DNA of 6,969 bases, taken from assembly GCF_937976295.1 (NCBI RefSeq), contig NZ_CALJRY010000239.1, positions 1 to 6,969 of the forward strand, in the 5' to 3' direction. This document shows, piece by piece, positions 1-5,445 of this stretch; the stretch's first letter is position 1; each line of letters opens with the position of its first letter. The notes under the pieces were generated by a model. It was given only the letters and a program-made list of their open reading frames with translations, did no database searches and was not told where the DNA came from. A program made the position numbers and the translations under genes. This DNA is from an uncultured Rothia sp. (GTDB lineage: Bacteria; Actinomycetota; Actinomycetes; Actinomycetales; Micrococcaceae).

Positions 1-953
1 TGGCGCAGGCCAGCAATGGCCCCCCACAGATTGTCGCCCCGGAACATGCAGGGGGCGGGCCAGGTGCTGAAGTCGCAATGGGTGGCGTTGCCTTCCAGCA
101 GCTGTAGCATCCCGTGCTGGAACACGCCCTGCGGGGGCAGGCCCTGCACGGCATACGTGGTGCCCGTGTCATCGGGCATGGTGCCTATGTGGCCATCCAG
201 GAAATGCACGCGGGCCATGGCATCTTCCAGGAAAGGCTTGATCTTGGCCAGCCCCTTGAACAGGTCCTCGGGGATGGGCACGGGGTTCCCCGGCTTGCTC
301 AGGATCTTAACGAAGTCCGGCCAGTTCGTTTCGTTGAGCTGCGTGCGCAGCCACTTGCCGCTTTCAAAGTGGAACGTCACACTGTGGTTATCCTTCTGCA
401 ACCACGTGGGCGCTTCCTTAACCCTCAGCAGCTCCGTGACGGCCATCCTGGGTATGCACATGCGGTGTGCAAACGGCTTGGGTAGCCGTGTGGCAGCCAG
501 GCACACGTTATTCGTGGCGTACACCATGTCGCCGTCAACAATAACGCCCATGCTCCAGAGCCGCGACGCATCTTCTCCGATAAACGGCTGCACGCGGGCA
601 ATGGCCGCCACCAGGGCGGCACCGTCAAATGCATCGTACCGCTGCCCCGTGGGCTTGACGTGCGGGGTCTCCCCGTCTATGCAATCAATGAGCGCCCGGA
701 ACTTGCCGCTGGCCACCTTCAGCCGGCCGGCACCCGTCATACTCAAGCTGACCACATCATCACAGCTCGCAATGGCCTTAACAAACGGCACGGCCTTCGG
801 GTTGCACTGCAGCTCCACGTCAATGGGGGCACTCAGCGCCAGCACCCCGTTATAGCTGCGGATGGTGCCCCCTTCGATGCAGAAATGCGTAATGGCAGGG
901 ATGAAGTCCTTCTTGCCTACGGCACCTTGGACGAACTTGAGGGTGGAAAGCAT
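1..953 (-). CDS. DnaN-like DNA sliding clamp (3' end cut by window edge)
   Basis: The reading frame is open from the ATG at 953-951 to the window edge, giving 317 complete codons with no stop, so the C-terminus is missing. It looks like a phage version of the DNA polymerase III beta clamp, which rings DNA and tethers polymerase. The N-terminus LKFVQGAVGKKDFIPAITHF and the later segments ALIDCIDGETPHV, VQPFIGEDASRLWSMGV and YATNNVCLAATRLP resemble phage beta-clamp-like proteins in pattern; repeated beta-strand-like stretches fit the clamp fold, and the visible length approaches the roughly 370 residues usual for DnaN. The start is well supported: TAATG overlaps the dpdA stop by one base, and AGGAG (966-962) lies 8 nt upstream inside the last dpdA codons. 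This implies translational coupling to dpdA. The family call rests on remembered sequence pattern, not on a search. Confidence 0.7.
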   Translation of the reverse strand, partial: MLSTLKFVQGAVGKKDFIPAITHFCIEGGTIRSYNGVLALSAPIDVELQCNPKAVPFVKAIASCDDVVSLSMTGAGRLKVASGKFRALIDCIDGETPHVKPTGQRYDAFDGAALVAAIARVQPFIGEDASRLWSMGVIVDGDMVYATNNVCLAATRLPKPFAHRMCIPRMAVTELLRVKEAPTWLQKDNHSVTFHFESGKWLRTQLNETNWPDFVKILSKPGNPVPIPEDLFKGLAKIKPFLEDAMARVHFLDGHIGTMPDDTGTTYAVQGLPPQGVFQHGMLQLLEGNATHCDFSTWPAPCMFRGDNLWGAIAGLR

Positions 954-1870
954 TAGAAGAGCTCCTGCACGGCGTCTTTGAATACCTCCGGCTTGGCGCT
1001 CAGGTTGCGTTCCATTTCACCGTAGGCCCACAGGTTGTACGCGAAGCGGCTCTGGTAGCACGTACTCAGGCGCTCGTAGCTGTACCCCTGCTCTAACAGC
1101 ATGTTACAGACGAACTCCTTTTCCTGGGGGGACAGCGTGTTGACGTGCTCCCCGAGGTCATGCTTCGCGGGGTTGTTCTCACTGATGTTAATGTTCCCGT
1201 ACAGCGGGTGCATGATGGCCCCGAAGGCCGCCGTCTGCACCCACGAAGAAGAGTCGCAGCTCCACCACGGGTACCGCTCCATGATGGGGATACTGGTGAT
1301 ACCGAAGCCGTGCACCTTGAGCTTCGGCCTGCCGCTCCCATCCACCAGGTAACGGTCCCACACCCTGTCCAGCCAGATCTGGAGCTGTTTGTTGCTGCTG
1401 CCCACCATGCCGCCCAACGTGATGTAAGGATACTTGCGCACGTAGAGTTCCAGGTACCGCTCATCCTCGCCGGCGTGGAAGCACGGCAGGGGCGTTACCC
1501 CACGTGCTTCCATTTCCTGCTGGTTCTTGTACGTCTCCAGCGGGTCGCCGATGCCGTCCAGCACCGACGCAATCAGCACTCCATCCTCTTTGCGGATGAG
1601 GTCGATGTTCCGCTTGATGTACGCGCAGTACTCACTAACTTTTAGCTCCACGCCCAGCGTGTACGCCGAGAACGCCCCTGAGTCCAGGAATACCTGTGCG
1701 CGGTCCTGCCGCATGACGTCCACGAAGCTCTGCTTCTTGACGTAATGGTAACTCTCCAGGATGTGCTGCACGTTGTCACAGTCGTGCTGTTCCTGTTCGT
1801 TCATTTTGTCGTATACCCCGCCGCCCTTGCGGGCATTGTTGGAGTACACGGCTGCGGCGTAGACGTACAT
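953..1870 (-). CDS. dpdA: DpdA-type 7-deazaguanine DNA transglycosylase (TGT-like)
   Basis: 305 residues. DpdA proteins are relatives of tRNA-guanine transglycosylase that swap guanine in DNA for a 7-deazaguanine base. TGT-fold landmarks are visible in order: LDSGAFSAY (Asp63, matching the TGT DSGGFQ aspartate), VLDGIGDP (Asp105), FHAGED (His132), YITLGGMVG (Gly153-Gly154, matching the TGT LGG loop), VHGFGIT (187-192) and WWSCDSSSW, whose Asp206 sits where the TGT nucleophile follows the G-x-G segment. The tRNA-TGT zinc motif CxCxxC is not visible after Asp206, and the protein is shorter than bacterial TGT (about 375), both arguing against a tRNA enzyme. The ATG at 1870 is preceded by GGATGA seven bases upstream and lies 7 bp after folE; its TAA overlaps the clamp start. 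The subfamily among known DpdA groups cannot be decided here. Confidence 0.85.
   Translation of the reverse strand: MYVYAAAVYSNNARKGGGVYDKMNEQEQHDCDNVQHILESYHYVKKQSFVDVMRQDRAQVFLDSGAFSAYTLGVELKVSEYCAYIKRNIDLIRKEDGVLIASVLDGIGDPLETYKNQQEMEARGVTPLPCFHAGEDERYLELYVRKYPYITLGGMVGSSNKQLQIWLDRVWDRYLVDGSGRPKLKVHGFGITSIPIMERYPWWSCDSSSWVQTAAFGAIMHPLYGNINISENNPAKHDLGEHVNTLSPQEKEFVCNMLLEQGYSYERLSTCYQSRFAYNLWAYGEMERNLSAKPEVFKDAVQELF
962..966 (-). promoter_or_regulatory. Ribosome-binding site of the sliding clamp gene, inside dpdA
   Basis: AGGAG lies 8 bases before the clamp ATG at 953 and overlaps the dpdA codons for Gln302-Glu303. Together with the TAATG junction it indicates reinitiation or coupled translation of the clamp from the dpdA transcript. 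Confidence 0.7.
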
Positions 1871-1877
1871 GATGTGG

Positions 1878-2828
1878 TCATCCGATGGCCATGCGAAGGA
1901 ACTCGTTGCGCGTTTCGGGCTCGTCACGCATGGCCCCGCGCAGGGCGCTCGTAATGGTGTGGTGCCCCTGCTGGCAGATGCCACGGCTTTCCATGCACAT
2001 GTGCCGGGCTTTGATGACCACACCTACACCAGCGGGCTTGAGGTGCTCATTGAGCGCGTCTGCAATCTGGGAGGTAAGCCGCTCCTGCACCTGCAGCCGC
2101 CGCGCAAACACTTCCACCAGCCGGCTGAGCTTGCTCAGGCCCACTATACGGCCATTGGGGATGTAGCTGATGGTGCACGTGCCGAAGATGGGGGCTAGGT
2201 GGTGCTCACAGTGGCTGTACAGCGGGATGTCCTTGACCGTGACCATCTGGTCGTAGTTATCGGCCCCATCCTCGAACACCTTCAGCACGGCGGCCGGGTC
2301 CTGGCTGTAGCCGGAGGTCCAGAACTCCCACGCTTTCTGTGCTCGCGCCGGCGTGTCCTTGAGCCCCTCCCGATCGGGTTCGGGGTCCAGGTGCTGCAGC
2401 AAGCGGGTGAACACATGGGTTTTCGGTACCGGCGCAATCTGGCGCTCGTGCCACGGGAACACATGCCGCACGGTGGGGTCCGCGTACAGAATGCCCCGCA
2501 GCAGGTTAACGTCGGCGCGGCTCCCTTCCCTGCGAGCATCCACCAGGCACAGCTGCAGCAGGCTATCGGCGGCGTCTTGTGTCAGCACGCTGTGGAACAC
2601 GGCCTGCGCATCCTCGTACCGCTCCACGGGCGTAATGGGCACCCCCGCAATAGGGCGCAGGTACTCCAGGCCCTGCCGGTCGTCTTCCGTGGGGCAGAAG
2701 ACTTCCAACATGAGCTTGTTTTCTTGCTTCAGCAGCCACGTGCGCAGCTTCTGCGCCAGCATGTCGGCCAGAGAAATGGTCAGGTACACTGACCATTCGC
2801 GTTTCACAGTTTGTACGTCGCCTTGCAT
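1878..2828 (-). CDS. folE: GTP cyclohydrolase I with long N-terminal extension
   Basis: 316 residues. FolE converts GTP to 7,8-dihydroneopterin triphosphate, the first step to folate and to 7-deazaguanines; here it would feed QueD. The catalytic domain occupies about residues 141-316. It carries SHCEHHLAPIFG with zinc ligands Cys207 and His210, the segment YIPNGRIVGLSKLSRLV, RLQVQERLTSQIADAL, and ARHMCMESRGI with His276 and the third zinc ligand Cys278, ending in the typical NEFLRM. Residues 1-140 have no match I recognise; E. coli FolE has only about 110 residues before its first zinc cysteine, against 206 here. ATG 2828 was chosen because GGAGG (2843-2839) lies 10 nt upstream, so the gene starts about 25 bp inside queD. 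A GTG at 2807, overlapping the queD TGA as GTGA, is the main alternative and would shorten the protein by seven residues. Confidence 0.93.
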   Translation of the reverse strand: MQGDVQTVKREWSVYLTISLADMLAQKLRTWLLKQENKLMLEVFCPTEDDRQGLEYLRPIAGVPITPVERYEDAQAVFHSVLTQDAADSLLQLCLVDARREGSRADVNLLRGILYADPTVRHVFPWHERQIAPVPKTHVFTRLLQHLDPEPDREGLKDTPARAQKAWEFWTSGYSQDPAAVLKVFEDGADNYDQMVTVKDIPLYSHCEHHLAPIFGTCTISYIPNGRIVGLSKLSRLVEVFARRLQVQERLTSQIADALNEHLKPAGVGVVIKARHMCMESRGICQQGHHTITSALRGAMRDEPETRNEFLRMAIG

Positions 2829-3229
2829 TTTGCCGTTTCCTCCACAACACACTCCACCAGCGTCACCCCGTACTGCGCCAGCAGCCCCGGGGCAACGTCC
2901 TCCACCATCCACTTGGCCAGGTTCTCAGCCGTCGGGTTAAACGGCACCAGCACCACGCCCAGCGTGTTCACGTCGCGCAGGGTCTGGGCCAGGGGGTCCT
3001 TTTCCCACATGATGAACTTGTGGTCCAGGCGCTGTTCCAGGTACTCGCACAGCGTCTGCTTGATGCAAGAGAAGTCCACCACACGGCCCACCTTGTCCAG
3101 TTCCTGCGCTTGGCAGGTAAAGTGGAAGCGGTAGTTATGGCCGTGCAGGTGCCGACACTTGCCCTCGTGGCCTACGACGCGGTGGCCGCAGCTGATGTCG
3201 TGGTAGCGGCTGCAGGTGATGGTTCCCAT
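2804..3229 (-). CDS. queD: 6-carboxy-5,6,7,8-tetrahydropterin synthase (QueD)
   Basis: 141 residues, close to the usual 120-150 for the family. QueD converts dihydroneopterin triphosphate to 6-carboxytetrahydropterin, the substrate of QueE. The zinc ligands are visible as His16 (SCGHRV) and His29/His31 (HLHGHNY), with the catalytic Cys25 in GKCRHLHGH. The Asp69-His70 pair in RLDHKFI matches the catalytic relay of the family; VVDFSCIK (about 50-57), PTAENLAKWM (99-108) and the C-terminal VEET (129-132) are also typical. The frame stays open upstream, but the start at 3229 is preferred: TAATG overlaps the stop of the preceding gene by one base and AAGGA (3240-3236) sits six bases before it. The 3' end overlaps the folE start by about 25 bp, so the two genes are probably translated together. 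Confidence 0.95.
   Translation of the reverse strand: MGTITCSRYHDISCGHRVVGHEGKCRHLHGHNYRFHFTCQAQELDKVGRVVDFSCIKQTLCEYLEQRLDHKFIMWEKDPLAQTLRDVNTLGVVLVPFNPTAENLAKWMVEDVAPGLLAQYGVTLVECVVEETAKCKATYKL
2839..2843 (-). promoter_or_regulatory. Ribosome-binding site deciding the folE start
   Basis: GGAGG lies inside the queD coding sequence, 10 bases before ATG 2828. It is the strongest Shine-Dalgarno match near this gene and favours ATG 2828 over the GTG at 2807, whose upstream sequence is poor. Confidence 0.7.
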
Positions 3230-3852
3230 TACAGATCCTTGCCAATGATGGAGAGGGCCTCGATGTTCCGGCGGGTGCACAGCACGTCGTCCGGGTCGGG
3301 GTCAATGAGGTACGGGCACGGCGGGTTCACCGGGTCCCGGAGAGGGATAACCACATGGGGGATGCCGCTTTGCTGCACGGCCCGCATCGTGGTGTCATTG
3401 GGCCGCAGGTACACGTAGATCTTCCGGTAGTGCGCCCCGTACAGCTCATACCAGTCCCGCAGCCGCGCCGCCAGCGTGTCCACGTAATACCTGTCCGTGG
3501 CCTCGTCGCTGTACCTGTCGTCCCAGTCATACCGGCTGTACATGCTGTTCGTGATGGGGAAGCTCTCGTGCACCACTCCTGCATTCGTCAGGTGGATGTA
3601 GTCGCAGCTGTCTTGCACGTCCAGGTCGTCCAGCACAGACTTGATGGCCACATGGATATAGCTCTTGTGGTACGGCTTAGCGTGGCTGCAGGTGGTAAGG
3701 AAGGCGAAGGGTGGCCAGCACTCTTCGTTTTCATCGCACGTGCGCGCCCGTTCCGCCGCCAGCGTGGCCCAGTCGCTGCGCCAGATGCTACTGAAAATGT
3801 CCACGTGCTCCTTGCACGGCCCCACGTAGTACGTCGTTTGGATCTTCTTCAC
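3229..3852 (-). CDS. Archaeosine synthase core-like protein (DUF5591/ArcS-like)
   Basis: 207 residues starting at GTG 3852, which overlaps the queC stop as GTGA and has GAGG (3862-3859) six bases upstream. The centre resembles the core of archaeal ArcS and related TgtA C-terminal domains: LTTCSHAKPYHKSYIH (Cys55, Lys59-Pro60-Tyr61, His67) recalls the family's PC-x-x-KPYS-x-S-x-SH signature. IHLTNAGVVHESFP (86-99) recalls its GlVPreLe segment, followed by an aromatic/acidic stretch (YSRYDWDDRY), a helix and an RKIYVYL strand. In Euryarchaeota, ArcS attaches an amine (lysine) to the nitrile of preQ0 in tRNA. Here, between queC and queD and upstream of dpdA, it could modify preQ0 as free base or in DNA. 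No TGT domain is attached. The product is hypothesis; the family assignment is from remembered motifs and should be confirmed by profile search. Confidence 0.62.
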   Translation of the reverse strand: MKKIQTTYYVGPCKEHVDIFSSIWRSDWATLAAERARTCDENEECWPPFAFLTTCSHAKPYHKSYIHVAIKSVLDDLDVQDSCDYIHLTNAGVVHESFPITNSMYSRYDWDDRYSDEATDRYYVDTLAARLRDWYELYGAHYRKIYVYLRPNDTTMRAVQQSGIPHVVIPLRDPVNPPCPYLIDPDPDDVLCTRRNIEALSIIGKDL

Positions 3853-4640
3853 ATCATACCTCGCAGTGTGCGCCGAATGGCATCCAGGTGGATATCGGCT
3901 TGGCGGTAATTGTAGGTGGCGGGCAGTTCCATCTTGCCCTCCGCGTGTGCCCGCAGCACCAGCGGGTCCGGCAGCATGGCCCGTTCAAAGCCCTCGGTCC
4001 GCAGTACGTTGGCATGGTTCTTGCCGGTGGGCGGGTATTTGCCGTCATAGCTGGTGTGGCTATAGGCCAGGCTGGCCCAGCACTCCGGCATCGTGTAGGC
4101 CAGTTCCACGCCCTTCCACTTCGGCAGGTGCAGCAGCGGCGTAACAATGCGCACCTCGGGGTCAGCGAGGCTCTCCCGAAACGTCGCTTCGGTTTTCTTG
4201 ATGAAGGCCTCGGTGCAGTCCGGGTAATTGGCGTTGTCCGCCTGGCTCACGCCCGTTACCACAATCTTTGCCCCGATGCTCAGGGCAAAGTTCATCGCGA
4301 TGGTCAGGAAGAACAAGTTTCGCATGGGGACGAACGTCGCCTCCACGTTCTTGCCCGTTTCCTTTTCCATCTGCTCGAAGCTCTCGTACTCCTTGGGGGC
4401 TTCCTGCGTCACCAGCGGGCTCGTGCTGCGCAGCACCTGCGGCACCGCCAGCACGGTGAGCGGCACCTTGGCCAGCTTGGCAATGTTACGAGCGGAGTCC
4501 AGCTCAATGCTGTGCAGCTGGCCGTAGTCAAACGTCAGGCAGTGTACGTCCCACCCCCGCTTCTTGGCCCACCACAGGCAGGTCGTGCTGTCCTGCCCGC
4601 CGCTGAACACGATTACGCATTTCTTACCCATTTCAGCCAT
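3849..4640 (-). CDS. queC: 7-cyano-7-deazaguanine (preQ0) synthase, QueC, with altered zinc site
   Basis: 263 residues. QueC uses ATP and ammonia to turn 7-carboxy-7-deazaguanine into preQ0. The N-type PP-loop is SGGQDST (13-19), followed by FDYGQ (37-41), TFVPMRN (102-108), TGVSQAD (129-135) and YPDC (139-142), all characteristic. The usual CGxCxxC zinc motif is not present: the aligned stretch reads TGKNHAN (205-211) before VLRTEGF, so its three cysteines are Thr205, Asn208 and Asn211. The cysteine usually preceding it is also missing from SHTSYDG, although Cys187 is nearby. The remaining motifs argue for an intact synthase of a divergent subfamily. ATG 4640 is preferred over ATG 4631 because GGGG lies seven bases upstream, though this ribosome site is weak. 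The 3' end overlaps the ArcS-like gene by four bases. Confidence 0.92.
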   Translation of the reverse strand: MAEMGKKCVIVFSGGQDSTTCLWWAKKRGWDVHCLTFDYGQLHSIELDSARNIAKLAKVPLTVLAVPQVLRSTSPLVTQEAPKEYESFEQMEKETGKNVEATFVPMRNLFFLTIAMNFALSIGAKIVVTGVSQADNANYPDCTEAFIKKTEATFRESLADPEVRIVTPLLHLPKWKGVELAYTMPECWASLAYSHTSYDGKYPPTGKNHANVLRTEGFERAMLPDPLVLRAHAEGKMELPATYNYRQADIHLDAIRRTLRGMM

Positions 4641-4661
4641 TTTCTTACCCCATTCTTACCC
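4621..4661 (-). repeat. Three copies of GGGTAAGAA around the queC start
   Basis: The nonamer GGGTAAGAA (minus strand) occurs at 4661-4653, 4650-4642 and 4629-4621. The first two fill the short queE-queC gap and the third lies within queC codons 5-7. Each is followed within a few bases by ATG; the first of these ATGs (4654-4652) runs straight into a stop codon. The copies may have arisen by local duplication of the ribosome-binding region. Confidence 0.7.
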
Positions 4662-5380
4662 TATTCCAATCCCAGCAGCTTGTGAACCTGCAGCTGCACG
4701 ATGTACCCATGCGCGAGGGCGCTGGCCACCACGGCCCGTCTGTTACGTTCGTTCTGTTCCGGGTCCTGGCTGTCCATAGGCTGCAGGTACACCGGCTTCT
4801 TGCTGCCAGGCGCGGGCCGGGCAACGTAGGGAACGGCCGTATGCCGCAGCGCCGTCATGGGCAGCCCATCCTGCGCGTGCATATCCTCCTGCTCCATCAC
4901 GTATTTGTAGCAGCATGCCGCCTCGTGCGCGCCGGGGTTAATGCGCCCCGTCTTGGGGCTGCACACCACGTACACCCCCCGCCGCTTGCCAATGTCGTCC
5001 GCATACGGCCAGGGGCTCGGGGGCAGCGTGCCGTTCGTTTCCCCCTGCACATAGTGCCCCGCTTCCGTGAGTACCTTGAACAGCGGAGCCAGGTTTTGCC
5101 GGAAGGGCTCGCCTCCGGTGATAACCACAAGGCAGCCAGGGCGGCCGCATTGCTGCGCCACCAGCATGGGCACGGTGCCCACCGCCACGCGCTTCCGGGT
5201 GCTGGCGTAGTCCGTATCGCAGCCAGGGCATTGCAAGTTGCAGCCGGCCAAGCGGATAAACACAGCGGGGGTGCCGCAGAAGGGGCCTTCCCCCTGCAGC
5301 GTGTAGAACACGGAGTGCACGTCCAGGTACTCCCCGGACTGCCGGTCCAGTTTTTCAATAGGTTGCAGATTGATCTTCAT
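4661..5380 (-). CDS. queE: 7-carboxy-7-deazaguanine synthase, radical SAM QueE
   Basis: 239 residues, within the usual range for QueE. The enzyme binds a [4Fe-4S] cluster and SAM and contracts 6-carboxytetrahydropterin to 7-carboxy-7-deazaguanine. Visible are the substrate segment SVFYTLQGEGPFCGTPAVFI (23-42), the canonical CxxxCxxC cluster motif CNLQCPGC (Cys47, Cys51, Cys54), ITGGEP (87-92) for SAM binding, GETNGT, VVCSPKTG and a C-terminal QVHKLLGL typical of the family. The ATG at 5380 is the only reasonable start: no start codon lies in frame between it and the upstream stop, and the next methionine is beyond the cluster motif. It has no clear Shine-Dalgarno sequence; the nearest G-run ends 13 bases upstream. 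It follows the longest gap in the window and ends 20 bp before queC. Confidence 0.95.
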   Translation of the reverse strand: MKINLQPIEKLDRQSGEYLDVHSVFYTLQGEGPFCGTPAVFIRLAGCNLQCPGCDTDYASTRKRVAVGTVPMLVAQQCGRPGCLVVITGGEPFRQNLAPLFKVLTEAGHYVQGETNGTLPPSPWPYADDIGKRRGVYVVCSPKTGRINPGAHEAACCYKYVMEQEDMHAQDGLPMTALRHTAVPYVARPAPGSKKPVYLQPMDSQDPEQNERNRRAVVASALAHGYIVQLQVHKLLGLE

Positions 5381-5445
5381 GGTGTGGAGTTGACCCCCAG
5401 TGTGGTTATCCTACCGGGGGTGGGGTTGCACAATGCCGGCCTATG
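5381..5445 (-). other. Longest intergenic gap, with a possible hairpin upstream of queE
   Basis: These 65 bp between the orphan gene and queE form the only sizeable gap in the window. On the transcribed strand ACCCCC (5421-5416) can pair with GGGGGT (5398-5393) across a 17-base loop, which itself contains GGT and ACC three-base arms. There is no T-run after the stem, so it is not a convincing intrinsic terminator. A TAGGAT (5414-5409) could serve as a -10 element, but no acceptable -35 lies at the right distance. It may be an internal regulatory or RNA-processing site; nothing stronger can be said. Confidence 0.3.

Noticed and set aside
16..855. Long plus-strand reading frame opposite the clamp gene
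   Set aside because: The opposite strand encodes a coherent clamp-like protein with a good start; this frame is Ser/Ala/Leu-rich and low in complexity, as expected of an antisense shadow in GC-rich DNA.
1871..2023. Longer dpdA reading to a start at 2023
   Set aside because: The additional residues overlap the FolE catalytic C-terminus and are Ser/Pro/Cys-rich out-of-frame sequence.
2199..2792. 197-codon plus-strand frame opposite folE, considered as an explanation for the long FolE N-terminal region
   Set aside because: It spans both the clear FolE domain and the extension, and its composition is that of an antisense frame; the minus-strand frame has a strong ribosome site and is continuous.
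2829..2912. Upstream extension of folE to a start at 2912
   Set aside because: The added residues are Gly/Cys-rich and are an out-of-frame reading of queD; ATG 2828 has the better ribosome site.
3230..3280. Longer queD reading to a start at 3280
   Set aside because: The extra N-terminus lies in the ArcS-like gene in another frame and has no QueD similarity; the TAATG junction and AAGGA site support 3229.
3888..4685. 265-codon plus-strand frame opposite queC
   Set aside because: QueC on the minus strand is unambiguous; the plus-strand product is a His/Gln/Arg/Val-rich shadow with no motif.
5393..5421. Intrinsic terminator before queE
   Set aside because: The six-base stem has a 17-base loop and no T-run, and the operon continues beyond it in the same direction.
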